A DNA stretch of 30,335 nucleotides, from positions 1 through 30,335 of the forward strand of contig DASPTB010000241.1 of NCBI GenBank assembly GCA_035623615.1, written 5' to 3'. Below the pieces are notes generated by a model that saw only the letters and a program-made list of their open reading frames with translations, did not search any database and had not been told where the DNA came from. This stretch comes from DASPTB01 sp035623615. GTDB taxonomy: Bacteria; Actinomycetota; UBA4738. Below, in pieces: positions 21,668-30,335 of this stretch (its first letter is position 1; each line of letters opens with the position of its first letter). The position numbers and the translations under genes were made by a program.

Positions 21668-22693
21668 ATGAAGGCACCGACCACCTGGGTTCGGGCACGC
21701 CTTCGGCGAGTCCGGGCCGCAGGGAGAACCCGCCTGCGCGGCCTCGCGGTGGCCGGGCTCGTGGCCCTGCCGCTGACGATGCTCGGATCCTCGGCCGCAG
21801 GGGCGGCGTCCGTCGGTCTCGCGTCGTCGCCGAAGAGCGCCGCGCTGGCCGACATGGCCATCTCGATGACGGCCAACCCGCCCAGCGTGTCGCCGGGTCA
21901 GAACGTCGACTTCAAGAGCATCGTGACGAACAACGGGCCCTACGGAGCGACCGGGGCCTTCTACGCGCAGGACACCCCAGAGGGTGGGTCCTTCGTGTCG
22001 ATCGGCGCGTCGCAGGGCACGTGCTCGACCGATCTGCCGGCGGTCGAGTGCGACCTCGGCTCGATCGCGAGCGGCGGCTCCGTCGTCGTCGACTTCGTCT
22101 GGGCCACGCCGGCGGAGTCCTCGTCGGTCGAGAACGACGCCCACGTTGGGGCGTTGCAGGAGGATCCCAACCCCGCCAACAACGAAGCCTCGGCCACGTC
22201 CGAGCCGTGCGGGACGGGCTGCACGGGCGGCTGGATCTCCGACGGGGGCCGCGTCGACGGCCCGCCGGTCGGCGGCGACGTGACGCAGTCCGCCGACATC
22301 CTCGCTCCCCCGGGAGTCTCCGGTCCGGTCTCGTCGGTGAACACGGCGGAGTCGCCGTGCCAGGAGCCGCCGGGGTTCGATCCGTACGGCGAAGTGTTCG
22401 TCCTGCAGGTCCCCGCGGCCACGGGCAAGCGCGCCTACATGTTCCGACTCACGCTCGTCACGAGCGAGGATTCGGCGGTGGGCGTTCCGCCGGGCGAGCC
22501 GCTGAACGACATCGAGGTGGTCCGTGCGTGCGTGGAGATTCCGCGCTGCCTGACACATCAACACAAATTGAGGGCGATCCCGCCCGGGGCCGAGGGCTGC
22601 ATCTTCGGGGTCCACCGCAACAAGCACACGCAGAACGTCCTCATCACCACGCTCGACACGGGACAGGACCCACCGATCCGCGGCGGCGGCTGA
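21668..22693 (+). CDS. Secreted DUF11-domain protein of unknown function
   Basis: The product is 341 aa. A long basic N-region precedes a signal-peptide core (GLAVAGLVALPLTMLGSSAAGAA, about 24-46). One DUF11-type immunoglobulin-like repeat occupies about 62-165: ADMAISMTANPPSVSPGQNVDF, VTNNGP, and DPNPANNEAS. The rest has eight cysteines (CGTGCTGG, SPCQEP, VRACVEIPRCL, GCIFG), suggesting disulfides, in a second domain I cannot name. There is no LPXTG motif or C-terminal anchor, so it is probably released or wall-associated by other means. The ATG at 21668 has GGGAGGGAAC upstream. It diverges from the VOC gene and is followed after 22 bp by the cyclase gene. Function unknown. Confidence 0.85.
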   Translation: MKAPTTWVRARLRRVRAAGRTRLRGLAVAGLVALPLTMLGSSAAGAASVGLASSPKSAALADMAISMTANPPSVSPGQNVDFKSIVTNNGPYGATGAFYAQDTPEGGSFVSIGASQGTCSTDLPAVECDLGSIASGGSVVVDFVWATPAESSSVENDAHVGALQEDPNPANNEASATSEPCGTGCTGGWISDGGRVDGPPVGGDVTQSADILAPPGVSGPVSSVNTAESPCQEPPGFDPYGEVFVLQVPAATGKRAYMFRLTLVTSEDSAVGVPPGEPLNDIEVVRACVEIPRCLTHQHKLRAIPPGAEGCIFGVHRNKHTQNVLITTLDTGQDPPIRGGG

Positions 22694-22702
22694 GCCCCGA
22701 CG

Positions 22703-22708
22703 TAGACT
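22703..22708 (+). promoter_or_regulatory. Candidate -10 (TAGACT), leaderless start of cyclase gene
   Basis: TAGACT is identical to the element before the carboxyltransferase gene. It ends 7 nt before the GTG at 22716 with no Shine-Dalgarno between them, and it begins only 9 nt after the DUF11 stop. Leaderless initiation at the GTG is likely. Confidence 0.5.
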
Positions 22709-22715
22709 CGGGCAC

Positions 22716-25700
22716 GTGCAGGTCTGCCCCGGGTGCGGCGAGGAGAATCCTGACAAGTTCCGCCTCTGCGGCTTCTGCGGCACGCCCTTGCGCGCCGCGC
22801 CGCCGCCCTCCGAGGCGCGCAAGACCGTCACGATCGTGTTCTCCGACCTGAAGGGTTCGACGAGCCTCGGCGAACGGCTTGACTCCGAGGCGCTGCGCGA
22901 GGTCATGACGCGTTACTTCGAGGAGATGCAACGCGTCCTCGAGCGCCACGGCGGCACGGTCGAGAAGTTCATCGGCGACGCCGTGATGGCGGTGTTCGGC
23001 CTCCCGAAGCTGCATGAGGACGACGCGTTGCGCGCCGTCCGGGCGGCCTTCGACATGAAGACGTCGCTCGCGAAGCTGAACGGTGAGCTCGAGCGCCGAT
23101 GGGGCGTCTCGCTCGCCAATCGAACCGGGGTGAACACCGGTGAGGTCGTCGCCGGCGACGCGGCCGACCAGCGCCTGGTGACCGGTGACGCGGTGAACGT
23201 GGCGGCGCGACTCGAGCAGGCCGCGCCGGAGCTCGAGGTGCTGATCGGCGAGCCGACGTACCGGCTCGTTCGCGGCGCGGTCGACGTGGAGTCCGTCGAG
23301 CCCCTCGAGCTGAAGGGCAAGTCCGAGCGCGTGCCCGCGTACCGTCTGCTGTCCGTTCGCAGCGGCGCGATGCTCCCACGGCGGCTCGACGCGCCGCTCG
23401 TCGGTCGCGAGGCCGAGCTCGCGCTGCTGGGGGACGGCCTGGCGCGCGTCACCGCCGCCGGGTCGGCCCGCATGGTCACGGTCGTCGCGCACGCCGGCGT
23501 GGGGAAGTCGCGGCTGCTCGCGGAGTTCCTCGGCTCGGCGTCACGCGTTGCGACGGTCCTCCGTGGGCACTGCCTGCCGTACGGTGAGGGCATCACCTTC
23601 TGGCCGCTGACCGAGATCGTCCACGGGGCGGCCGACATCGGCGAGGAGGAGTCGCAGGAGCGCGCGCTGGCGAAGCTTCGCGCCGTCGCCGGCGACGAAG
23701 GCGACCTCGTCACCGAGCGCCTCGCCTCGGTGTTGGGACTCGGCAGCCGCGAGTTCCCCGTCGAGGAGCTGTTCTGGGCGTCGCGCAAGCTGCTCGAGTC
23801 GATCGCGAGCGAGCGGCCCGTCGTCGTGGTCTTCGAGGACATCCACTGGGCGGAGCCGACGCTCCTGGCGTTGATCGAGCACCTCGTCGACAATGCCGAC
23901 GCCCCGCTGCTCGTGCTGTGCACGGCTCGGCCCGAGCTGCTCGAGGCGCACCGCGAGTGGTCCGAGTCGGCGTCGGCGCAGCGCGTGGAGCTGACGGCGC
24001 TCTCGGCAGACCAGACCGGCTCGCTCGTCGACAACCTGCTCGGGTCACAGCTCGACGACGCCGCGCGCCGCCGCATCGCCGACGCGGCCGAGGGCAACCC
24101 GCTGTTTGTCGAGCAGATGGTGTCGATGTGGATCGAGGCGGGCCTCCTCGTCCAGCGCGACGACGGATGGGCGGCCTCCTCCGACCTGTCGGGCGTCGAC
24201 GTCCCTCCCACGATCCAGGCGCTCCTCGCCGCGCGACTGGACCGCCTGAACCGCGACGAGCGCGGCGTGATCGAGCCCGCCTCGGTGGTCGGCCGCGTCT
24301 TCTACCGCGGCGCCGTGGCGTTCATGACCCCGGACGAGCTTCGCGGCGAGCTCGACGCGCTGCTCGGCTCGCTCATCAGGAAGGAATTCGTCGGGCCGGG
24401 CCACGACACGACGCTGCCCGGCGAGGACGCCTTTCGCTTCCACCACGTTCTCATCCGCGACGCCGCGTATCAGGGCCTGCTGAAGCGAGCGCGCGCCGAC
24501 CTGCACGAGCGAGCCGTCGAATGGCTCGCGGAGGCGATGGGACCTCGCGTCGCCGAGGTCGAGGAAATCATGGGCTATCACCTCGAACGCGCGTTTCGCT
24601 ACCGCGACGAGCTCGGCCCGTTGGACGATCACGCGCACCGCGTCGGCGTCCGCGCCTCGCTGCTGCTCGGCGCCTCCGGTCGCCGGGCGCTGGCGCGCGG
24701 CGACATGCCCGCCGCAGCGAACCTCCTTCGTCGCGCCAGCGGCCTGCTGCCCCGCACCGATCCCCGGCGGCTGAAGCTGCTGCCCGACCTCGGCGAGGTG
24801 TTGCTCGAACTCGGCGAGTTCCAGGAGGCCGAGTCTCTGCTCTCGGAAGCCATCCTGGAGGCGGCCCGGGCAGGCGATCGTCGCCTGCAGACCGAGGCCA
24901 CGCTCGTCCGGCTGGCCGTTCGCTTCGCCGGGTCGCCCGACGCGCTCGGCCCGGGCGCCGTCCGCGACGTGGAGGCGGCAATCGCGGAGTCCGAGAAACA
25001 GGGCGATCACCGGGGACTCGCCAAGGCGTACCGACTCCTCGGCACGATCCATGGAACGGTCGCGCACTACGAGGAAGCCGAGCGCGCGGCGCTGCTGACG
25101 ATCGAACACGCGCGCGAGGCCGGCGACCAGATGCTGGAGGTCCGCAACTTCCCGCCGTACGCGATCGTGGCGGCGTACGGCCCGCGGCCGATCACCGAGG
25201 CGCTGCAGGTGTGCGAGGAGCTGCTCCCCGCCGCCCGCGGCGACCGGCGCACGCAGGCCGTCGTCCTCTGCGTGATATCGCACTTGCACGCGATGCAGGG
25301 CTCGTTCGAGGAGGCGCGGAGCGAATACCGCCGCGCGCAGGTGATGCTCGACGATCTCGGCGTCAAGGTGCTCGCCGCGTCGACGTCGCTCGACTCGGGC
25401 CCGGTCGAGATGCTCGCCGGCGACCCCGCTGCGGCGGAGCGGGAGCTCCGTCGCGATCTCGACCAGCTCGAGGCGATGGGCGAACGTTTCCTCGCGTCGT
25501 CGGTGACGGCCTATCTGGCGCAGGCGGTCGCGGCGCAGGGCCGGATGGACGAGGCCGAGGAGCTGTCGCGCAAGTGCGAGGACGTCGTCCTGGCCGACGA
25601 CGCGGAGGCGCAGAGCATCTGGCGCCGGGTGCGCGCACTGGCCATGGTGGCACGGGGCGACGCGCGGGACGCCGTGAAGCTCGCGCGCGACGCCGTGGAC

Positions 25701-25919
25701 ATCATCCGGCGGACCGACTCGCCGGTCCTGCAGGGCGACGCGCTCCTCGACGCCGCCGAGGTCCTCGAGCGCGCGGGCGACGGCGGTGAGGACGTGCCCC
25801 TGCTCGCCGAGGCGCTGGAGCTCTACGAGCGAAAGGGGGACGTGGTCGGCGCGGCGCGCGCTCGCGAAGCGCTCGAGCGCCGTGCCGCCCTCGGCACTTC
25901 CGATCGAACCGGAGGCTGA
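22716..25919 (+). CDS. Zinc ribbon-class III adenylate cyclase-AAA ATPase-TPR protein
   Basis: This 1067-aa multidomain regulator has four parts. A zinc ribbon (C4, C7, C18, C21) leads. A class III nucleotide cyclase domain (about 36-215) has metal-binding Asp44 (FSDLKGSTS) and Asp88 (FIGDAVMAVFG), Lys84 and the transition-state pair Asn161/Arg165 (DAVNVAARLEQ), so it looks catalytically complete. A STAND/AAA-type NTPase (about 226-600) starts VGREAEL, with Walker A AHAGVGKSR (258-266) and Walker B VVVFEDIHWAE (about 370-380). TPR-like helices (about 650-1050) form the C-terminus. Such proteins link cAMP production to ATP-dependent sensing through the TPR region. The ligand is unknown. No LuxR DNA-binding tail is present. 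Confidence 0.93.
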   Translation: MQVCPGCGEENPDKFRLCGFCGTPLRAAPPPSEARKTVTIVFSDLKGSTSLGERLDSEALREVMTRYFEEMQRVLERHGGTVEKFIGDAVMAVFGLPKLHEDDALRAVRAAFDMKTSLAKLNGELERRWGVSLANRTGVNTGEVVAGDAADQRLVTGDAVNVAARLEQAAPELEVLIGEPTYRLVRGAVDVESVEPLELKGKSERVPAYRLLSVRSGAMLPRRLDAPLVGREAELALLGDGLARVTAAGSARMVTVVAHAGVGKSRLLAEFLGSASRVATVLRGHCLPYGEGITFWPLTEIVHGAADIGEEESQERALAKLRAVAGDEGDLVTERLASVLGLGSREFPVEELFWASRKLLESIASERPVVVVFEDIHWAEPTLLALIEHLVDNADAPLLVLCTARPELLEAHREWSESASAQRVELTALSADQTGSLVDNLLGSQLDDAARRRIADAAEGNPLFVEQMVSMWIEAGLLVQRDDGWAASSDLSGVDVPPTIQALLAARLDRLNRDERGVIEPASVVGRVFYRGAVAFMTPDELRGELDALLGSLIRKEFVGPGHDTTLPGEDAFRFHHVLIRDAAYQGLLKRARADLHERAVEWLAEAMGPRVAEVEEIMGYHLERAFRYRDELGPLDDHAHRVGVRASLLLGASGRRALARGDMPAAANLLRRASGLLPRTDPRRLKLLPDLGEVLLELGEFQEAESLLSEAILEAARAGDRRLQTEATLVRLAVRFAGSPDALGPGAVRDVEAAIAESEKQGDHRGLAKAYRLLGTIHGTVAHYEEAERAALLTIEHAREAGDQMLEVRNFPPYAIVAAYGPRPITEALQVCEELLPAARGDRRTQAVVLCVISHLHAMQGSFEEARSEYRRAQVMLDDLGVKVLAASTSLDSGPVEMLAGDPAAAERELRRDLDQLEAMGERFLASSVTAYLAQAVAAQGRMDEAEELSRKCEDVVLADDAEAQSIWRRVRALAMVARGDARDAVKLARDAVDIIRRTDSPVLQGDALLDAAEVLERAGDGGEDVPLLAEALELYERKGDVVGAARAREALERRAALGTSDRTGG

Positions 25920-25944
25920 CGGTCCCGCCGACGCGTGACCGTCA
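25917..25944. terminator. Palindrome covering both stop codons of convergent genes
   Basis: TGACGGTC (25917-25924) and GACCGTCA (25937-25944) form an 8-bp stem with a 12-nt loop. The left arm starts with the cyclase TGA and the right arm ends with the complement of the birA TGA. The hairpin could end transcription in both directions. No T-run follows on either strand, so efficiency is uncertain. Confidence 0.5.
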
Positions 25945-26766
25945 CCGAATGCGCTCGACCTCTCCCGACGAGACCACGACCTCCTCGCCGCGCGAGGGAC
26001 GGATCACGAGCCGCCCGCCGTTGTCGACGTCGACGGCTTTGCCCACGATCGTCCTGCCGTCTGACATGATGGCCCGCACCTCGCGCCCGATCGTGTCGGA
26101 GCGCGCACGATAGGCATCGAGTGCGCGGCCGGCGAAGCCGGGGGCGTCCGGATCGCTTCCCGCGCGAAGCGCGGCGAGGTAGGACCCCAGCAGCGCACGC
26201 TGGTCGGTTGAGCCTCCTTCCAGCACAACGCTCGTCGCCGAGCTGCGAAGCTCCTGCGGGAAGTCGTGTCGCCGCTGGCGGACGTTCACCCCCGCTCCGA
26301 TCACCACGTGGCGCAAGGCGCCTCCTTCGATCCTGCTCTCCGGAAGCACGCCGGCGATCTTGCGGCCGCTCCCCTCCGCGATCACGTCGTTGGGCCAGGT
26401 GCAGCGGGCGCGAACGCCCGCCTCGCCCAGCGCCTCACACACGGCCACGGCCGCGCCGAGCGAGACGAGCGCGGCCAGGTCGGGCGGCGCGGCCGGACGG
26501 AGCAGCACCGACACGAGCAGGCTCGACCCCTGGCCGGCGATCCACGTCCGGCCGCGCCGCCCTCTCCCCGCGTCCTGCCGGCCGGCGACCAGCACCGACC
26601 AGGCGGGCGCGCCCGCGTCCGCCGCCGCGATCAGGTCGTCGTTCGTCGAGCCCGTCGCCGTCACGTAGCGAGCGACGCCACCGAACCCCGCTGCGCGCGC
26701 GGCCTCGTCGACACCCCTCGCGTCGATGACCCCTCCCCCTCGCCGGGGCCGGCCACCCGCCGTCAT
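25942..26766 (-). CDS. birA: Biotin-[acyl-CoA carboxylase] ligase (BirA, no DNA-binding domain)
   Basis: This 274-aa protein attaches biotin to the carrier Lys of carboxylases, using ATP to form biotinyl-5'-AMP. The adenylate-forming motif DAGRGRRGRTW is at about 65-75 and is followed by GSSLLVSVLLRP. The ARCTWPNDVIAEGSGRKIAGVLPES segment (about 120-146) holds the biotin-binding Lys and the WPND motif, and HVVIGAGVNV follows. The C-terminal SH3-like domain covers about 225-274. The N-terminus lacks a helix-turn-helix, so it is a monofunctional (group I) ligase that is not a repressor. The ATG at 26766 lies 6 nt after TAGGGT. It is divergent from its likely substrate, the biotin carboxylase-BCCP gene. 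Confidence 0.94.
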   Translation of the reverse strand: MTAGGRPRRGGGVIDARGVDEAARAAGFGGVARYVTATGSTNDDLIAAADAGAPAWSVLVAGRQDAGRGRRGRTWIAGQGSSLLVSVLLRPAAPPDLAALVSLGAAVAVCEALGEAGVRARCTWPNDVIAEGSGRKIAGVLPESRIEGGALRHVVIGAGVNVRQRRHDFPQELRSSATSVVLEGGSTDQRALLGSYLAALRAGSDPDAPGFAGRALDAYRARSDTIGREVRAIMSDGRTIVGKAVDVDNGGRLVIRPSRGEEVVVSSGEVERIR

Positions 26767-26772
26767 GCCACG

Positions 26773-26778
26773 ACCCTA
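26773..26778 (-). promoter_or_regulatory. Candidate -10 (TAGGGT), leaderless start of birA
   Basis: On the minus strand TAGGGT fits TAnnnT and is followed after 6 nt by the birA ATG, with no Shine-Dalgarno. It faces away from the accA-type promoter 56 bp to the right. Confidence 0.45.
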
Positions 26779-26834
26779 CCGAGCGACTCCCGGCGTGCGG
26801 GACGTTCGCGGGGCCGGGGCCGGCCGGGGGCGCG

Positions 26835-26840
26835 TATCGT
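26835..26840 (+). promoter_or_regulatory. Candidate -10 (TATCGT) of the biotin carboxylase gene
   Basis: TATCGT matches TAnnnT. Transcription from it would begin near 26847 and give a leader of roughly 43 nt holding the AGGAGG at 26880-26885, in contrast to the leaderless birA on the other side. GTG codons at 26839 and 26842 overlap or abut this hexamer, so they would precede the transcript start. Confidence 0.4.
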
Positions 26841-26879
26841 GGTGGGCAGCAGCGTTCCCGGTGGGCGACGGGCAACGAG

Positions 26880-26885
26880 AGGAGG
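26880..26885 (+). promoter_or_regulatory. Shine-Dalgarno AGGAGG preceding an ATT start
   Basis: A perfect AGGAGG ends 4 nt before the ATT codon at 26890. No ATG, GTG or TTG in frame follows before the conserved ANRGEIAVRI motif, and the only in-frame GTGs upstream lie at the -10. The Shine-Dalgarno therefore points to ATT as the start. Confidence 0.55.
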
Positions 26886-26889
26886 GGTC

Positions 26890-28620
<1,731 letters not shown>

Positions 28621-28637
28621 CGCCCCGGCGCCGGGCG
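28621..28637. terminator. Weak hairpin after the biotin carboxylase stop
   Basis: CGCCC (28621-28625) pairs with GGGCG (28633-28637) around a 7-nt loop, directly after the TAG. It lies in the 46-bp convergent gap before the 2H phosphoesterase stop. No T-run follows, so the assignment is weak. Confidence 0.3.
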
Positions 28638-28666
28638 CCACGAACTGTATTCCCTGACGGCGCGCC

Positions 28667-29347
28667 TCAAGGACCGAGCGTCGCGGTCGCGAGCAACTCG
28701 GTGTTGGCGGCGGACATCATCCCGTCGGTACGGACGATCTCGATCTCGCGCACTTCGAACGGCCCGAAGGTGTGCGTTCGCCACGGTCGCAGCGCGCGAA
28801 GGAGCCCGGGATCCACCGGCCTCGCGAACCGGATGGCATTCGCGAGCACCAGCGGCAGCGCCCTGCGCAAGGGCGAGTCCCCTCGCGACGCGTCCGCCTG
28901 TGCCGGAAGCACGCGGCGCAGTGACGAGCGAAGCGCCGACACGGGCGCGTCGGCGCCGTGCGCTTCCGCGAACACGGTCCACGGCGACACGTTCAGACCG
29001 CGGAGGGTGATCCGGAACCGGCGGTGCCGGGCGAGCGCCGCCGCGGCCGCCGCCACGATCTCGTCGGCCGCCCGCCCCATCGGCACGTACGGGTCGAGAT
29101 TCAGCACCGTGACGTGAATCGACCCCGCCGGGTAGTAGACGTGGTCCGGCCACCGCGTCCGGATCGGCGCGAGCGCCGCTTCGATCCGCTCGCCCACCGG
29201 GACGGGCACGCGCACGACCGTCGTCACCGCGCGGAAACCGGGGTCCAGGCGGTCGTTCGACCGCCAGCCGGTCACCCGCAACCTCGCCCTCGACGCGAGG
29301 CCCATCGCGTCGAACGCGAGCCTGGCCCGGAGGCCCTCCGGGGTCAC
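28667..29347 (-). CDS. 2H phosphoesterase-like protein
   Basis: This 226-aa protein has the two short motifs of the 2H phosphoesterase/RNA-ligase-like superfamily: SIHVTVLNLDPY (H-x-T) near residue 83 and a second HTFGPFEVREIEIVRTD near 195. Both sit in the bilobal betaalphabetabeta repeat context (RAVTTVVRVPVPVGERIEAALAPI starts the first lobe). Members hydrolyse 2',3'-cyclic or 2'-5' phosphodiester bonds; the physiological substrate here is unknown. The start is GTG at 29347, overlapping the hydrolase stop by 4 nt (GTGA), so the two are coupled. It converges on the biotin carboxylase gene. The second motif is H-x-F rather than H-x-T/S, which lowers certainty about catalysis. Confidence 0.72.
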   Translation of the reverse strand: MTPEGLRARLAFDAMGLASRARLRVTGWRSNDRLDPGFRAVTTVVRVPVPVGERIEAALAPIRTRWPDHVYYPAGSIHVTVLNLDPYVPMGRAADEIVAAAAAALARHRRFRITLRGLNVSPWTVFAEAHGADAPVSALRSSLRRVLPAQADASRGDSPLRRALPLVLANAIRFARPVDPGLLRALRPWRTHTFGPFEVREIEIVRTDGMMSAANTELLATATLGP

Positions 29348-30255
29348 GCCCCGCCGTGTCGCCCGAGGAAGTCCTCGACGACGGCCAGGTACTCCTCCTG
29401 CTCCTCGACGAACGTCATGTGCCCGCTGCGTTCGAAGATGGCGAGCTCCGCGGTCGGCGCGCCGGCCGCGATGGCCTCCGCCGCCTCGGGAGTGCACGTT
29501 CGGTCGTGTCGCCCCGTCGTCACCAGCAGTGGTTGCGTGATCGCGCCCAGCCGGTCCTCGACCTCGATCGACCCGTAGTCGTTCGCAGCGAACGTCCGCA
29601 GGACGTCGGGCGAATAGACAGTCCCCGCCGTTCGCCGTTCGTAGTCCTCGATGCGTGGGTCGAGCGGGTCGGCGAAATGGAAGGGGAGCTGGTCGTGCAT
29701 GACCGAGGCGAAGTCCTCGCGCGTCCGGATCCCCGTCTCCCGTTCCCACGACTCCTTCACCTGTTCGCGCAGCTCGGCCGGCTCGAACGCGTCGAGGTTG
29801 GCGTCGACCGCGGCGAGGAATCTCGCGGACGGGACGCCGCCCGACACGATCGACTGCGCCGCCTCGCCGGGCAAGTCGACGGCGTGCTGCAGCGTGACGA
29901 ACGCGCCGTACGAATGCCCGAGCACCGCGAAGCGCCCCAGCCCCATCGACCGGGCCAGCCGTCCGACGTCGGCGGCGTTGTTCTCGAGCGTCCATGTGGC
30001 GGGATCGCACGCGGGAGACCTGCCCGACGATCGCTGGTCGGCCAGGATCAGCCGGTAGCCCCGCTCGGTCAGCGGGTCGAGGTAGTCGGCAAACTCGTGG
30101 TGATCCAGCCCCGGCCCACCGTGCAGCACGACGATCGGGTAGCCGGTCGCCTGGCCCGCCTCGACCACGTACAGCTGCGCGTCGCCCACGTCCACCAGGC
30201 GTCCGGGGCGTCCCAGGCCGTCGGCGGGAACGTCCCTGGACGCGATCTCAGCCAT
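29344..30255 (-). CDS. Alpha/beta hydrolase, proline iminopeptidase-like
   Basis: This 303-aa protein shows the S33-type features: the oxyanion motif LHGGPGLDHHEF (about 44-55), LILADQRSSGRS (about 69-80), the nucleophile elbow VLGHSYGAF with Ser at about 116, an acidic residue in VTTGRHDRTC and the last His in RSGHMTFVEE. The HGGPG and DQRSSGRS motifs are those of proline iminopeptidases and related amino-acid-releasing or lactone/epoxide hydrolases; the substrate is not fixed by sequence. The ATG at 30255 has GAAGGGGGG upstream and overlaps the preceding gene's stop by 8 nt. The downstream 2H gene overlaps by 4 nt, so this is a tightly packed operon. Confidence 0.9.
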   Translation of the reverse strand: MAEIASRDVPADGLGRPGRLVDVGDAQLYVVEAGQATGYPIVVLHGGPGLDHHEFADYLDPLTERGYRLILADQRSSGRSPACDPATWTLENNAADVGRLARSMGLGRFAVLGHSYGAFVTLQHAVDLPGEAAQSIVSGGVPSARFLAAVDANLDAFEPAELREQVKESWERETGIRTREDFASVMHDQLPFHFADPLDPRIEDYERRTAGTVYSPDVLRTFAANDYGSIEVEDRLGAITQPLLVTTGRHDRTCTPEAAEAIAAGAPTAELAIFERSGHMTFVEEQEEYLAVVEDFLGRHGGA

Positions 30256-30335
30256 CGACGCCCCCCTTCCTCTGTGGCGGAGAGCCCCAGCCGTCGCGGC
30301 CCGTGAGCGCGATCCCGGCCCGGCGGATGCCGTAG
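30248..30335 (-). CDS. C-terminal end of an unidentified upstream gene (partial)
   Basis: Only the last 28 codons are visible: the frame reads YGIRRAGIALTGRDGWG and ends GGVDG before a TGA at 30250-30248. The stop falls inside the start region of the alpha/beta hydrolase gene, giving an 8-nt overlap like those elsewhere in the window. A coding end in this frame is supported by that overlap and by the absence of other stops. The protein family cannot be named from this fragment. Confidence 0.5.
   Translation of the reverse strand, partial: YGIRRAGIALTGRDGWGSPPQRKGGVDG

Noticed and set aside
26266..26889. Far-upstream extension of the biotin carboxylase reading frame
   Set aside because: It overlaps birA on the other strand and adds sequence unlike any carboxylase N-terminus.

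Overview
The window is a gene-dense, very GC-rich stretch of bacterial chromosome. Every recognisable gene has actinobacterial character: an ECF sigma factor followed by a membrane protein, a biotin carboxylase-BCCP fusion with a separate carboxyltransferase, a zinc-ribbon adenylate cyclase/ATPase/TPR protein, coiled-coil M23 peptidases, and several start codons only 6-9 nt downstream of a TAnnnT -10 hexamer, as in leaderless mRNAs. I infer an Actinomycetota member outside the well-studied Streptomyces/Mycobacterium groups; the lineage cannot be fixed by eye. No rRNA, tRNA, transposase, phage gene or CRISPR array was seen, and no gap between genes exceeds about 175 bp.

Layout. 1-1842 (minus): a methyltransferase, then an ECF sigma factor overlapping a truncated single-TM protein. 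1909-3980 (plus): an ABC-F ATPase and a small membrane protein. 4021-8508 (minus): an operon of crotonyl-CoA carboxylase/reductase-like protein, form II CoxL-like molybdenum hydroxylase large subunit and GNAT acetyltransferase. 8682-13021 (plus): acyl-CoA carboxylase beta subunit, two small proteins, a GT4 and a GT2 glycosyltransferase. 13012-16739 (minus): a six-gene directon of 3-hydroxyacyl-CoA dehydrogenase, ACMSD-like amidohydrolase, cupin, cupin-zinc ribbon, DUF1801 and P-loop NTPase. 16800-17480 (plus): a DedA protein. 17481-21567 (minus): VOC protein, acyl-CoA dehydrogenase and two paralogous secreted M23 peptidases. 21668-25919 (plus): a secreted DUF11 protein and the giant cyclase-ATPase. 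25942-28620: divergent birA and biotin carboxylase-BCCP. 28667-30335 (minus): 2H phosphoesterase-like protein, alpha/beta hydrolase and the end of another gene.

The main theme is acyl-CoA chemistry. A biotinylated alpha chain, its ligase, a carboxyltransferase, a reductive carboxylase, an acyl-CoA dehydrogenase and a hydroxyacyl-CoA dehydrogenase all lie within 30 kb, in separate operons. Together they could interconvert C4 acyl-CoAs and make carboxylated acyl-CoAs, though mutase, epimerase and thiolase genes are not in view.

The most notable non-coding signals are: a perfect Gram-positive LexA (SOS) box between inverted TTGACATCG arms in front of an M23 peptidase gene; a perfect 14-bp-arm palindrome between divergent ccr-like and carboxyltransferase promoters; a probable AUU start codon on the biotin carboxylase gene; and a repeated leaderless-promoter arrangement.
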